64,000 nucleotides of DNA, from assembly GCA_963706685.1 (NCBI GenBank), contig CAVPMY010000006.1, forward strand, positions 33,391 to 97,390, in the 5' to 3' direction. This stretch comes from CADEEN01 sp963706685. GTDB taxonomy: Bacteria; Pseudomonadota; Gammaproteobacteria; Burkholderiales; Burkholderiaceae_C. Positions within the stretch are counted from its first letter, which is position 1; every line of letters starts with the position of its first letter. Made by a program: the position numbers and the translations under genes. The notes under the pieces are model-generated. The model was not told the origin of the DNA. It did not search any database and was given only the letters and a program-made list of their open reading frames with translations. Below, piece by piece: positions 29,661-38,860 of this stretch.

Positions 29661-29706
29661 CGGCAAGTCTTGATCCCGAGCAAGGAATGCGAGAGAGTGT
29701 GTGCCC

Positions 29707-30036
29707 ATGAACGCTACCAAACGCCGCCCACCACCGTTGCGCCCCCGTGGTGCAGCCAAGGTGATTGCCGAGTCGCTGGCAAGCACCGACGCCGACGCGA
29801 TCATCGAACACCCTGACGGCTACTACTGGCTCGGCCCCGACAGCGACGCCGAGTTCGGCCCGTTCGAATCGCGGCAGGCCGCGCTGGCCGACCGCGACCG
29901 CTACAGCGAAGAAGCACCCGGCGAAGACGAGTCGGTACAGGACGTCGAGCGCGAGATCGGTATCGCCGACTGGATCGACGCCGAGACGGGTGAGCCCGCC
30001 GAGGGCCAGTCGCCGCCGCACCTCGAGGAGCCGTGA
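29707..30036 (+). CDS. Small acidic hypothetical protein upstream of patatin
   Basis: A 109-aa reading frame starting MNATKRRPPPLRPRGAAKVI (GTG at 29701 is an alternative). It contains DADAIIEHPDGYYWLGPDSD and FGPFESRQAALADRDRY, then a very acidic tail. The YYWL..D...FGPF pattern looks like a short SPOR-like or DUF-type fold, but I cannot name it. Its end overlaps the GTG start of the patatin gene, so the two are co-translated. Confidence 0.6.
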   Translation: MNATKRRPPPLRPRGAAKVIAESLASTDADAIIEHPDGYYWLGPDSDAEFGPFESRQAALADRDRYSEEAPGEDESVQDVEREIGIADWIDAETGEPAEGQSPPHLEEP

Positions 30037-30998
30037 GCCTCGGTCAGCGCGAGACGCGCGGCGGATCGTTCCGCATCCTCGCGCTGTCCGGTGGCGGCTA
30101 CCTCGGTCTGTATTCGGCGGCAGTGCTGGCGGCGCTCGAAGAGCAGATCGGCGAGCCGATCGGGCGCCGATTCGATCTGATCGCCGGCACCTCGGTGGGC
30201 GCCATCACCGCGGCCGTGGTGGCCTTCGAGTTGCCGTTGTCGCAGTTGGTGCGCTTCTTCGTCGAGCAGGGCACGCGCGTGTTTTCGCCGCGCGCCAAGC
30301 CCAGCGGTACGGTCGGCCGCTTGTTCGACCTGAGCCGTTCGGTACTCGGCCCGAAGTACGACAACGACACGCTGCGCAAGGCCTTGCACGAGAGGCTGGG
30401 CGCGGCGACGTTCGCGCAAGCCTTGCATCCGCTGCTGCTGCCTGCCGTCAACATCACGCGCAGCCTGACCAAGGTCTTCAAGACGCCGCATGCCCAGGCC
30501 TCGCGCGGTGACGAGAACGTGCGTGTGGCCGATGCCGTGCTTGCCGCCAGCGCGGCGCCGGCGTACTTTCCATCGGTGGCCATCGACGGTGCGTTGTACG
30601 CCGATGGCGGTCTGTTCGCGGTGGCGCCGGATCAGGTGGCGCTGCACGAGACCGAGCATTTCATGGGCATCGACATTGCGCGCGTGCGCATGTTGTCGAT
30701 CGGCACGGCCACTGTCGGCTACCAGCCGGCCGAGGGTATCGATGCCGAGGCCGGCGCGGTCGGCTGGCTGTCCGACGGCCGATTGATCCTGACGCTGATC
30801 GCGGTCCAGCAGCAGCATGTGCAGGCGATGATGGAAGACCGGCTCGGTACGCGCTACCTGCGCCTGGATGCGCCATGGCCTGCCGCGGCCGGGCTCGGCA
30901 TCGACATCGCCACGCCGCAGGCGGCAGCGACGCTGACCGCGCTGGCCGCACAGACGGTGCGCGAGATCGACCGCAAGCGCCTGAAATCCTTTCTGTGA
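30033..30998 (+). CDS. Patatin-like phospholipase (CapV-like style)
   Basis: A 321-aa patatin with all catalytic elements: oxyanion loop LSGGGYLG (about residue 18), nucleophile elbow GTSVG (about residue 49), and the DGG of the Ser-Asp dyad in YADGGLFAVAP (about residue 190). The family hydrolyses phospholipid acyl esters. The compact single-domain form with a near N-terminal ALSGGGYLGLYSA resembles CBASS CapV effectors and cytoplasmic housekeeping patatins alike. No CD-NTase, HORMA or TRIP13 gene is nearby, so defence is not supported. It starts with GTG overlapping the preceding small gene by 4 bases. The frame is intact. Confidence 0.88.
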   Translation: MSLGQRETRGGSFRILALSGGGYLGLYSAAVLAALEEQIGEPIGRRFDLIAGTSVGAITAAVVAFELPLSQLVRFFVEQGTRVFSPRAKPSGTVGRLFDLSRSVLGPKYDNDTLRKALHERLGAATFAQALHPLLLPAVNITRSLTKVFKTPHAQASRGDENVRVADAVLAASAAPAYFPSVAIDGALYADGGLFAVAPDQVALHETEHFMGIDIARVRMLSIGTATVGYQPAEGIDAEAGAVGWLSDGRLILTLIAVQQQHVQAMMEDRLGTRYLRLDAPWPAAAGLGIDIATPQAAATLTALAAQTVREIDRKRLKSFL

Positions 30999-31079
30999 CG
31001 CAGGCCCCGGACCGCGCCGGCAAGCAAACGCATTGCGCGGCCTCAAGGCCGGCGCCTGGCGCGGGCCTAGACTTTTTGC

Positions 31080-31580
31080 ATGTCCAGATTCTCATGGGTC
31101 CTTGTCTTGTCCTGGGCAGCCGCAGCGCTGGCCGCCGGCGCGCCGACGGATCAGGATCTGCACGCCTATTGGGACAACCGCTGCGCCACCTGCCACGGCC
31201 ATGCCGGAGCGTTCGCGCGCCGTACCCTGCGCGTGGAGCAGGGCTTGTTGCTCGGCAAGCACCATGAACAGGCGACTGCGCTGCAGTCCTTCCTCAACAA
31301 CCATTACCTGACGCCGGACCTGGTGGCACCGGTGACGGCGATGCTGGCCGCCCAGGTGACGACCGAGCCGCTGTTCAACCAGCATTGCGCGGGTTGTCAT
31401 GGCACGGCGGCCAGCTTTGCTCGCCAAGCGCTAGGCTGGCGCGACGGCGTGTTGACGGGCAAGAAAACCGGCCGCGCGCTCGAAGTGACGTTGCGCACAC
31501 ATGGCGGTCTGACGCCGGCCGACGCGTCCGCAGTGTCGAGGACGCTGGAGCGCGTCAAGCGCGAAGTCGACCCGCCGTGA
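31080..31580 (+). CDS. Dihaem cytochrome c, periplasmic
   Basis: A 166-aa protein with a signal peptide (MSRFSWVLVLSWAAAALAAG) and two class I haem motifs, CATCH (about residue 34) and CAGCH (about residue 103). Each is followed by a similar A-FARR/A-FARQ segment, suggesting an internal duplication of a small cytochrome domain. The likely role is periplasmic electron transfer. It lies convergent with the ArsR gene next to the sulfur-handling operon and could serve it, but this is only proximity. Confidence 0.85.
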   Translation: MSRFSWVLVLSWAAAALAAGAPTDQDLHAYWDNRCATCHGHAGAFARRTLRVEQGLLLGKHHEQATALQSFLNNHYLTPDLVAPVTAMLAAQVTTEPLFNQHCAGCHGTAASFARQALGWRDGVLTGKKTGRALEVTLRTHGGLTPADASAVSRTLERVKREVDPP

Positions 31581-31616
31581 GCGACCCGCCCTGAGGCGAG
31601 GCCCCGCCGGCGCGGC

Positions 31617-32015
31617 TCAGCGTTGCGTGCCGATGCGGCGCCGGCGTGCCGTGGACGCAAACGCCGCGCGCTGCGGCGCCGTGCGCTCGAAGCGCCGCGC
31701 CAGGTTGTCGCAGACCAGGTTGCACAGTTCGTAGACCGCCGGGTCGGCAATGGCATAGAAGACGCTGGTGCCGCGGACCTCGCGCGCCAGCAGCCCGTGC
31801 TGGGCCAGCAGCGCCAGGTGACGCGACACATTGGCCGCGCTGTAGCCCGTGGCCTCGGCCAATTCGCCGACGCTGCGTTCGCCGCCGCGCAGCAGGTTGA
31901 GCAAGCGCAAGCGTGCCGGCTCGGACAGCGCCTGAAAATAGGCAGCCACCTGCACCAGGCCTTCGGCGGACAGTTTTTCCATGCGCGTACAGGTGGGCTG
32001 TGTTGGGTTCGACAT
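31617..32015 (-). CDS. ArsR/SmtB-family repressor
   Basis: A 132-aa winged-helix repressor with LSEPARLRLLNLLRGG, the recognition helix region ATGYSAANVSRHLALLAQHG and the beta-wing EVRGTSVFYAIADPAVYELC. Cysteines occur at the N-terminus (PTCTRM) and in ELCNLVCDN. Paired cysteines are used for sulfide or persulfide sensing in BigR/SqrR-type ArsR proteins, although the exact positions here have not been aligned. It is divergent from the RND-thioredoxin-SQR operon, with an inverted-repeat operator between, so it is the probable repressor of that operon. Confidence 0.88.
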   Translation of the reverse strand: MSNPTQPTCTRMEKLSAEGLVQVAAYFQALSEPARLRLLNLLRGGERSVGELAEATGYSAANVSRHLALLAQHGLLAREVRGTSVFYAIADPAVYELCNLVCDNLARRFERTAPQRAAFASTARRRRIGTQR

Positions 32016-32066
32016 GATGCCTGAAGCCGCCCGTTGTTTCAGTTGAATGCTTGATTAGCTACTTGC

Positions 32067-32091
32067 ATTATTGCGTGATTGCGCAAATAAT
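32067..32091. promoter_or_regulatory. ArsR-type inverted repeat operator
   Basis: ATTATTGCG (32067-32075) and CGCAAATAAT (32082-32091) form an AT-rich inverted repeat with a 6-base centre, standing out in the otherwise GC-rich gap between arsR and the RND adaptor gene. Imperfect AT-rich dyads of this length are the normal target of ArsR/SmtB dimers. Confidence 0.6.
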
Positions 32092-32161
32092 AGACGCATT
32101 CGAGGCCGTTGTCCATTCCGGCGGTGGCGTCGGGCAGGACAAGCAACACGAGGTGTACCGC

Positions 32162-33220
32162 ATGAGATTGATTTCGCCCTGGAGCCTGCGGCTCGCGGCG
32201 GTGGCCCTGGCAGGGCTGCTCGGGCCGGCCGCGGTGGCAGCCGGCGAACTGGCGACCGTGGCTGCGGGCAGAGCGCCGCAAGGCGCGCAGACGGCCTACG
32301 ACGGTGTCGTCGAGGCGGTGCGCCAGACCGTGATCGCCGCCCAGGTCAGCGGCGCCGTGGTCGAACTCAAGGTCAAGGCCGGCGACCCTGTGGCCGCCGG
32401 ACAGTTGCTGATGCGACTCGACGCGCGCGCGGCCGAGCAGGGCGCTGCGGCCAGCGACGCGCAAGTGCGCGCGGCGCGGGCGGCGCAGGACGTGGCGGCC
32501 AAGGAGTTCGCGCGCCAGAAGCAATTGGCGGCCGACAAGTTCATCAGCGCCGCGGCGCTCGACCGTGCCGAGGCCGAGTTCAAGGCCGCGCAGGCGCAGG
32601 CCGCAGCGCAACTGGCCACCGCCGGTGCGGTGCGCACGCAATCCGGCTTCTTTGTCGTTCGCGCGCCGTATGCCGGCGTGGTCTCCGACGTTCCCGTCAC
32701 GCTCGGCGAGATGGCGTTGCCGGGCCGTGCGCTGGCCACGTTGTTCGATCCGGCGGCGCTGCGCGTCAGCGCGGCGGTGCCGCAATCGGCGGTCGCATCG
32801 GTCGGTGACGGCAAAGCGGTGCAGGCAGAGATCCCATCGTTGCCCAGCGCCGCGCAGCGTCTGCAGACGCCGACGCGTGTGCAGGTGCTGCCGGCTGCCG
32901 ACCTGGCCACGCACACGGTGACGCTGCGCGCCGAACTGGCCGCGGACCTCACGGGCGCGATGCCCGGCCAGTTCGCGCGCCTGTGGCTGCCGGCCGTGAC
33001 TGCACAAGCCAGCCCCTGGGTGCCGGCGCAAGCCGTCGTGCGCCGCTCCGAGATGACTGGCCTCTATGTGCTCGATGCCGATGGCCGGCCGTTGCTGCGC
33101 CAGGTGCGCCTGGGCCGCAGCGACGGTACGCAGGTCGAGATCCTGTCGGGCCTGACCGCCGGCGAGCGTGTGGCTGTTGACGCGCAAGCTGCCGCGCGCA
33201 TGACCGCTCAGGCCAAGTGA
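32162..33220 (+). CDS. RND efflux periplasmic adaptor (membrane fusion protein)
   Basis: A 352-aa HlyD/AcrA-type adaptor. After the signal peptide (WSLRLAAVALAGLLGPAAVA) come the lipoyl half VSGAVVELKVKAGDPVAAGQ, an alpha-hairpin (AARAAQDVAAKEFARQKQLA), the second lipoyl half VVRAPYAGVVSDVPVTLGEM and beta-barrel/MP domains to the end. It links an inner-membrane RND pump to an outer-membrane factor; no outer-membrane factor gene is in the operon. It is followed 7 bases later by the pump gene. Confidence 0.9.
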   Translation: MRLISPWSLRLAAVALAGLLGPAAVAAGELATVAAGRAPQGAQTAYDGVVEAVRQTVIAAQVSGAVVELKVKAGDPVAAGQLLMRLDARAAEQGAAASDAQVRAARAAQDVAAKEFARQKQLAADKFISAAALDRAEAEFKAAQAQAAAQLATAGAVRTQSGFFVVRAPYAGVVSDVPVTLGEMALPGRALATLFDPAALRVSAAVPQSAVASVGDGKAVQAEIPSLPSAAQRLQTPTRVQVLPAADLATHTVTLRAELAADLTGAMPGQFARLWLPAVTAQASPWVPAQAVVRRSEMTGLYVLDADGRPLLRQVRLGRSDGTQVEILSGLTAGERVAVDAQAAARMTAQAK

Positions 33221-33227
33221 GCTGCCC

Positions 33228-36200
33228 GTGAACGTCACCCCCAAGCTCGGCATCTCCGGTCGCATCGCCGCCTACTTCCAGAGCGCGCAGATCACGCCGC
33301 TGCTGGCGCTGGTCGGTCTGCTGCTGGGAGTGTTTGCGGTGTTGGTGACGCCGCGCGAGGAAGAGCCGCAGATCAACGTCACGATGGCCAATGTGCTGAT
33401 CCCGTTTCCTGGCGGCAGCGCCAAGGACGTCGAGCAGATGGTGGCCGGGCCGGCCGAACAGGTACTGGCCCAGATCGCCGGCACCGAGCATGTGACGTCG
33501 GTGTCACGCCCCGGCTTGGCCGTGATCACGGTGCAGTTCAAGGTCGGCGTGGCCCGGATCGAGGCGTTGGTGCGCCTGTACGACACGGTCAACGCCAATG
33601 CCGACTGGTTGCCGCAGGGTTTGGGTGTCGGCGCACCGATCGTCAAGCCCAAGGGCATCGACGACGTGCCGATCGTCGCGCTGACCTTGTTCAGCACGAG
33701 CGCCGGCGCCTATGACCTGGAGCGCGTCGCGCACAGCGTCGAAGCGGACCTGAAGCGTGTGCCCGGCACGCGCGAGGTGACGACGATCGGCGGGCCGGGC
33801 CGCGGCGTGCGCGTGCAGATCGACCCGGCGCGGCTGGCCGGCAGCGGCGTCACCGTGGCCGATCTGCGCGCGGTGCTGCTGTCGGCCAACCTCGGCGCGC
33901 CGGTCGGCGAGCTGATTGCCGGCAATCGTTCGGTGGCGCTCGAATCGGGGCCGTTCATGAAGAGCGCGCGCGAGGTCGGTGAACTCGTGGTCGGTGTCAC
34001 CAACTCGTCGGCGGGGGGCAAGCCGGTGTTCCTGTCCGATGTCGCCGAGGTCGTCGATGGGCCGCTGGTGCCGTCGCGCTACGTCTGGCATGGTGTTGCC
34101 GGCCAGCAGCCGGCCGAATACCCGGCAGTCACCATCGCCATCACCAAGAAGCCCGGCGAAAACGCGATTGCCGTGGCCGATGCGGTGGTCAAGCGCATCG
34201 ACTCGCTGCACAACACGGTCGTGCCGGCCGACGTGCAGGTGGCCGTGACGCGCAATTACGGCGCCTCGGCCAACGACAAGGCCAACAAGCTGATCCAGAA
34301 GCTGCTGTTCGCCACCGCCTCGGTGGTTGCGCTGGTGTTCATCGCGCTCGGCCGCCGTGAGGCGGCGATCGTCGGCGCGGCGGTGATCCTGACGCTGACG
34401 GTGACGCTGTTCGCATCATGGGCCTGGGGCTTCACGCTGAACCGCGTCTCGCTGTTCGCGCTGATCTTCTCGATCGGCATCCTGGTCGACGACGCCATCG
34501 TCGTCGTCGAGAACATCCACCGCCACATGGCGCTCGAACCCGGCAAGCCGCTGCTGCAGTTGATCCCCGCGGCCGTCGATGAAGTCGGCGGGCCGACCAT
34601 CCTGGCCACGCTGACCGTGATCGCGGCGCTGTTGCCGATGGCCTTCGTCAGCGGTCTGATGGGCCCGTACATGAGCCCGATCCCCATCAACGCCAGCATG
34701 GGCATGCTGTTGTCGCTGGCCATCGCTTTCGTCGTCACGCCCTGGCTGGCGCGGCTGTGGTTGAAGGCGCTGCCGCATCGTGGAGATGACAACGACGACG
34801 GCAAGCCGCACGGCCTGGCGGCGCGCATCGCGCCGCTGTTCGAGCGCGTGTTCGCGCCGCTGCTCGATGTCCGGCGCGGCAAGACCAACCGCCGCTGGCT
34901 CGGCGTGGGCGTGGCCGTTGCGATCCTGATCTCGCTGGCGCTGCCGGCCACCGGCCTGGTGCTGCTGAAGATGCTGCCGTTCGACAACAAGTCGGAGTTC
35001 CAGGTCATCGTCGACATGCCGGCCGGCACACCCGTGGAGCGCACGGCCGCGGTGTTGCATGAACTCGGCGCGCACCTGGCCGGCGTGCCCGAGGTCACCG
35101 ACTACCAGGCCTATGCCGGCACCGCGGCGCCGATCAATTTCAACGGCCTGGTGCGGCAGTACTACCTGAGGAGCGGCGGCGAGGTCGGCGACCTGCAGGT
35201 CAACCTGGTCGACAAGCACGCCCGCAGCGCAAAGAGCCACGCCATCGCCACACGCGAGCGACCGGCGCTGCAGGCCATCGGTGCGCGCCACGGCGCCAAT
35301 GTCAAGGTGGTCGAGGTGCCGCCGGGTCCGCCGGTGCTCTCGCCGATCGTCGCCGAGATCTACGGCCCCGAAGCCGCGGGCCGGCAGCAGGTGGCGCGCG
35401 CGGTGCGCAAGGTGTTCGAGCAGACCCCCGGTGTGGTCGATGTCGACGACTCGTCGATCGCCGCGGCGCCGAAGACGTTGCTGGTGGTGGACCGGCGCAA
35501 GGCGGCGATGCTGGGCGTGCCGCAGCAGGCCATCGTGACCACGCTGCGCGCCGGCCTGGCCGGCGAGGCCACGGCCTACCTGCACGACGAATCCAAGTAC
35601 CCCGCTGCGGCCGTGCTGCAGCTGCCGCCCGAGCGCCACGGCGACCTCGATGCGCTGCTCACGCTGGCCGTGCGCTCGGCTGCCGGCAAGCTGGTGCCGA
35701 TCCGCGAGCTGGTGACGCTCAGCGACACCGTGCGCGAGCAGCCGATTTATCACAAGGACCTGTTGCCGGTGAACTATGTCGTCGGCGACATGGCCGGAAA
35801 ACTCGACAGCCCGCTGTACGGCATGTTCCGGATGCGTTCGGCCATCGGCGCCATCGCCACACCCGGCGGCGGCACGCTGGGCGAGGGCGAGCACTTCATC
35901 GCCCAGCCCAGCGATCCGTACCGCGGCTACGCCATCAAGTGGGACGGCGAATCGCAGATCACCTACGAGACCTTTCGCGACATGGGCGCCGCGTACGCCG
36001 TCGGGCTGATCCTGATCTACCTGCTGGTGGTGGCGCAATTCGGCTCGTACTTGACCCCGCTCATCATCATGGCGCCGATCCCGCTGACCATCATCGGCGT
36101 GATGCCCGGCCACGCACTATTGGGTGCGCAGTACACCGCCACCAGCATGATCGGCATGATCGCGCTGGCCGGCATCATCGTGCGCAACTCGATCCTGCTC

Positions 36201-36518
36201 GTCGACTTCATCAACCTGCAGGTGAGGGCCGGCGTTGCTTTCGAGCGAGCGGTGGTGCAGGCCGCGATCGCGCGCGCGCAGCCGATCGTGCTGACCGGGC
36301 TGGCCGCGATGCTCGGCGCGTTTTTCATCCTCGACGACCCGATCTTCAACGGCCTGGCGATCTCGCTGGTCTTCGGCATCTTCGTCTCGACGCTGCTGAC
36401 GCTGGTCGTCATCCCGATCCTCTACTACATGGCCTACCGCCATCGCTTGCAAGCCCTCTTGCGCGACGACGCGGCGCCCGCATCTGAATCATCACTTCCA
36501 GAAGGAGTCACGACATGA
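33228..36518 (+). CDS. RND-family efflux transporter permease
   Basis: A 1096-aa pump with GTG start. N-terminal TM1, two large periplasmic loops and 12 TM helices are as in AcrB/HAE families. It has VLVTPREEEPQINVTMANV after TM1, the motif FSIGILVDDAIVVVENIHRH in TM4 with the paired Asp of the proton relay, and GIIVRNSILLVDFINLQVRAG near the C-terminus. Its relatives (short loops, EEEPQI..) are found with sulfur-metabolism genes as well as in drug efflux. Location in an operon with thioredoxin and an SQR-like protein suggests export of a reactive sulfur species or a small toxic compound. This is inference. The frame is intact over 3.3 kb. Confidence 0.9.
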   Translation: MNVTPKLGISGRIAAYFQSAQITPLLALVGLLLGVFAVLVTPREEEPQINVTMANVLIPFPGGSAKDVEQMVAGPAEQVLAQIAGTEHVTSVSRPGLAVITVQFKVGVARIEALVRLYDTVNANADWLPQGLGVGAPIVKPKGIDDVPIVALTLFSTSAGAYDLERVAHSVEADLKRVPGTREVTTIGGPGRGVRVQIDPARLAGSGVTVADLRAVLLSANLGAPVGELIAGNRSVALESGPFMKSAREVGELVVGVTNSSAGGKPVFLSDVAEVVDGPLVPSRYVWHGVAGQQPAEYPAVTIAITKKPGENAIAVADAVVKRIDSLHNTVVPADVQVAVTRNYGASANDKANKLIQKLLFATASVVALVFIALGRREAAIVGAAVILTLTVTLFASWAWGFTLNRVSLFALIFSIGILVDDAIVVVENIHRHMALEPGKPLLQLIPAAVDEVGGPTILATLTVIAALLPMAFVSGLMGPYMSPIPINASMGMLLSLAIAFVVTPWLARLWLKALPHRGDDNDDGKPHGLAARIAPLFERVFAPLLDVRRGKTNRRWLGVGVAVAILISLALPATGLVLLKMLPFDNKSEFQVIVDMPAGTPVERTAAVLHELGAHLAGVPEVTDYQAYAGTAAPINFNGLVRQYYLRSGGEVGDLQVNLVDKHARSAKSHAIATRERPALQAIGARHGANVKVVEVPPGPPVLSPIVAEIYGPEAAGRQQVARAVRKVFEQTPGVVDVDDSSIAAAPKTLLVVDRRKAAMLGVPQQAIVTTLRAGLAGEATAYLHDESKYPAAAVLQLPPERHGDLDALLTLAVRSAAGKLVPIRELVTLSDTVREQPIYHKDLLPVNYVVGDMAGKLDSPLYGMFRMRSAIGAIATPGGGTLGEGEHFIAQPSDPYRGYAIKWDGESQITYETFRDMGAAYAVGLILIYLLVVAQFGSYLTPLIIMAPIPLTIIGVMPGHALLGAQYTATSMIGMIALAGIIVRNSILLVDFINLQVRAGVAFERAVVQAAIARAQPIVLTGLAAMLGAFFILDDPIFNGLAISLVFGIFVSTLLTLVVIPILYYMAYRHRLQALLRDDAAPASESSLPEGVTT

Positions 36519-36724
36519 GTTCCTGGCAAATCGTCCGCGTCGTCGCCGGCGCATTCATCCTGCTGTCGCTGGCGCTCGGCATTCCGGGCAGCCCGCTGTT
36601 CCACAGCATGTGGTGGCTGGCCTTCACCGCCTTCGTCGGCCTCAACCTGCTGCAAAGCGGCTTCACCCAGTGGTGCCTGATGGAAAACATCGTGCGCAAG
36701 CTCGGTGCACCGCGGGGGGTGTGA
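36515..36724 (+). CDS. DUF2892 small membrane protein
   Basis: A 69-aa protein with two hydrophobic helices (IVRVVAGAFILLSLALGIPG and a second around WWLAFTAFVGLNLLQSGFTQ) and the DUF2892 ending WCLMENIVRKLGA. The family accompanies rhodanese, SQR and other sulfur-trafficking proteins. It overlaps the pump gene stop by ATGA and precedes thioredoxin by two bases. Confidence 0.85.
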   Translation: MSSWQIVRVVAGAFILLSLALGIPGSPLFHSMWWLAFTAFVGLNLLQSGFTQWCLMENIVRKLGAPRGV

Positions 36725-36725
36725 G

Positions 36726-37157
36726 ATGCATCTGGTCTGCCCTGCCTGCGGCACCACCAATCGCGTCGCCGAAGCGCACCTCGACAGCGCACCGACCTGC
36801 GGGAACTGCAAGGCCGACCTGATGTCGGCCAAGCCCGTGGCGTTGAACGATGCGCTGTTCCCCAAATTCATCGAACGCACCGAGTTGCCGGTGCTCGTCG
36901 ACTTCTGGGCCGAGTGGTGTGGCCCCTGCAAGATGATGGCGCCGCAGTTCGAGCAGGCCGCCGCGCAGATGCCGCATGTGCGCTTCGCCAAGGTCGAGAC
37001 GGATGCCAACCCGCAGGCCAGTGTCGGCAACCGCATCCGCAGCATCCCGACGCTGGTGCTGTATCGCGGCGGCCAGGAGGTGGCGCGACGCATGGGCGCA
37101 GTCGGCGCCAACGATCTGCTGCGCTGGCTGCGCGAGCAACTGATGGTCGCTCATTGA
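36726..37157 (+). CDS. trxC: Thioredoxin 2 (TrxC type, zinc-finger N-terminus)
   Basis: A 143-aa thioredoxin. The N-terminal zinc ribbon CPACG .. CGNCK is typical of TrxC. The thioredoxin fold has DFWAEWCGPCKMMAPQFEQA as active-site helix (CGPC) and the cis-Pro region IRSIPTLVLYRGGQE. It reduces disulfides or persulfides in the cytoplasm. Its place between an RND pump and an SQR-like flavoprotein suggests a role in reducing protein persulfides or polysulfide. Confidence 0.92.
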   Translation: MHLVCPACGTTNRVAEAHLDSAPTCGNCKADLMSAKPVALNDALFPKFIERTELPVLVDFWAEWCGPCKMMAPQFEQAAAQMPHVRFAKVETDANPQASVGNRIRSIPTLVLYRGGQEVARRMGAVGANDLLRWLREQLMVAH

Positions 37158-37180
37158 CAACCCTCAACAGGAGAGATGCC

Positions 37181-38458
37181 ATGTCCCACATCGTCATCGT
37201 CGGCGCCGGCACCGGCGGCATGCCGGCAGCCTATGAATTGCGTGACGCGCTCGACCGGTCACACCGCATCACCGTCGTCAACGCACTGCCCGATTTCCAG
37301 TTCGTGCCGTCGAACCCCTGGGTGGCGGTGGGTTGGCGTGAGCGCGAACAGGTGAGTTTTCCGATCCGTCCGCACCTGGAAAAGAAGGGCATCGAGTTCG
37401 TCGGCCAACGCGTGCAGCGCATCGACGCCGAAGGCAACGCACTCGAACTCGCCGATGGCACCCGCCTGGCCTACGACTACCTCGTGTTGACCACGGGCCC
37501 CAAGCTCGCCTTCGACGAAGTGCCGGGCGCCGGCCCCGACGCGCACACGCTGTCGATCTGCACCTACGACCATGCCGAGCACGCCTGGGGCGCGTACCGC
37601 AAGTTCATCGAGCAGCCGGGTCCGGCGATCATCGGCGCCATGCCGGGCGCATCCTGCTTCGGCCCGGCCTACGAGTTCGCATTCATCTTCAACAAGGATC
37701 TGCAGCGCCGCAAACTGCGCCACAAGGTGCCGCTGACCTTCGTCACCAGCGAGCCCTACATCGGCCACCTCGGCCTGGGTGGGGTCGGCGATTCGAAGTC
37801 GATGCTGGAGTCCGAGTTGCGCGGCATCGACGCCAAGTGGATCACCAACGCCAAGGTCACGCGTGTCGAGGCCGGCAAGATGTTCGTCACCGAAATGGAC
37901 GAGCAGGGCCAGCCGAAGAAGGAACACGAACTGCCGTTCGCGTACTCGATGATGCTGCCGGCGTTCAAGGGTGTCGACGCAGTGGCACAAGTCGAAGGCC
38001 TGTGCAACCCGCGCGGCTTCGTGCTGATCGACGAACACCAGCGCAGCAAGAAGTACAAGAACATCTTCTCGGCCGGCGTCTGCGTCGCGATCCCACCGGT
38101 CGAAGCGACCCCGGTGCCCACCGGCGCACCGAAGACCGGCTACATGATCGAGACCATGGTCAGCGCGATCGTGCAGAACATCGCCGCCGAGCTGGCCGGC
38201 AAGCCGGCCGACGCCAAGGCGACGTGGAACGCCATCTGCCTGGCCGACATGGGCGACACCGGTGCGGCCTTCGTGGCGCTGCCGCAGATTCCGCCACGCA
38301 ACGTCAACTGGTTCAAGAAGGGCAAGTGGGTGCATCTGGCCAAAATCGCCTTCGAGAAGTACTTCATCCACAAGATGAAGACCGGCAGCAGCGAGCCGAT
38401 CTACGAAAAGATCGTCCTCAAGGCATTGGGCATTGAAAGACTGGAGACAACGAAATGA
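37181..38458 (+). CDS. Sulfide:quinone oxidoreductase-like flavoprotein
   Basis: A 425-aa FAD protein of the SQR/FCSD family. It has the N-terminal GAGTGGMPAAYELRDAL, YLVLTTGPKLAFDEVPG, and both redox cysteines in the expected places: GASCFGPAYEF (about residue 160) and FSAGVCVAIPPVEATPVPTG (about residue 310). The C-terminus is amphipathic, suiting monotopic membrane attachment. It has no signal peptide, so it is likely on the cytoplasmic face. The ribosome binding site AGGAGAG lies before the ATG at 37181. It overlaps the DUF302 gene (ATGA). The predicted role is oxidation of sulfide to sulfane sulfur with quinone as acceptor. Confidence 0.85.
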   Translation: MSHIVIVGAGTGGMPAAYELRDALDRSHRITVVNALPDFQFVPSNPWVAVGWREREQVSFPIRPHLEKKGIEFVGQRVQRIDAEGNALELADGTRLAYDYLVLTTGPKLAFDEVPGAGPDAHTLSICTYDHAEHAWGAYRKFIEQPGPAIIGAMPGASCFGPAYEFAFIFNKDLQRRKLRHKVPLTFVTSEPYIGHLGLGGVGDSKSMLESELRGIDAKWITNAKVTRVEAGKMFVTEMDEQGQPKKEHELPFAYSMMLPAFKGVDAVAQVEGLCNPRGFVLIDEHQRSKKYKNIFSAGVCVAIPPVEATPVPTGAPKTGYMIETMVSAIVQNIAAELAGKPADAKATWNAICLADMGDTGAAFVALPQIPPRNVNWFKKGKWVHLAKIAFEKYFIHKMKTGSSEPIYEKIVLKALGIERLETTK

Positions 38459-38856
38459 AAAGTGGAGATACGCGCTACAGCTTCGGCAAGACCGTTGATT
38501 TGCCATTCGACGCGGCAGTGCAGCGGGTCACCGAGGAACTGGCCAAGGTCGGCTTCGGCGTGCTGACCGAGATCGACGTGCAGGCGACGATGAAGAAGAA
38601 GCTCGACCTGGATATGGCGCCGTACCGCATCCTCGGCGCCTGCAATCCGAAACTCGCCAGCCGCGCCATCGCCGCCGAGCCGCAGATCGGTGCGCTGCTG
38701 CCCTGCAACGTGGTGGTGCGCCAGGACGACAGCGGCGCGGTGCGCGTCGAGGCAATGGACCCGAACGCGGTGCTGACGCTGGTCGACCAGCCCGGCATTG
38801 CCGACCTCGCCGGCGAGGTGCGCGGCCTGATCGAGCAGGCGCTGGCCAAGGTGTAG
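38455..38856 (+). CDS. DUF302 protein
   Basis: A 133-aa DUF302 domain protein with YSFGKTVDLPFDAAVQRVTE, GFGVLTEIDVQATMKKKLDL, YRILGACNPKLASRAI and GALLPCNVVVRQ. The two conserved cysteines (GACNP and LPCN) are typical of the bacterial family found beside SQR, RND and rhodanese genes; no catalytic role is established. It is coupled to the SQR-like gene by ATGA and followed 4 bases later by OsmC. Confidence 0.88.
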   Translation: MKSGDTRYSFGKTVDLPFDAAVQRVTEELAKVGFGVLTEIDVQATMKKKLDLDMAPYRILGACNPKLASRAIAAEPQIGALLPCNVVVRQDDSGAVRVEAMDPNAVLTLVDQPGIADLAGEVRGLIEQALAKV

Positions 38857-38860
38857 TCTG

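Noticed and set aside
29707..30998. CBASS defence operon around the patatin
   Set aside because: No CD-NTase, Cap2/Cap3 or HORMA/TRIP13 gene lies within 10 kb on either side.
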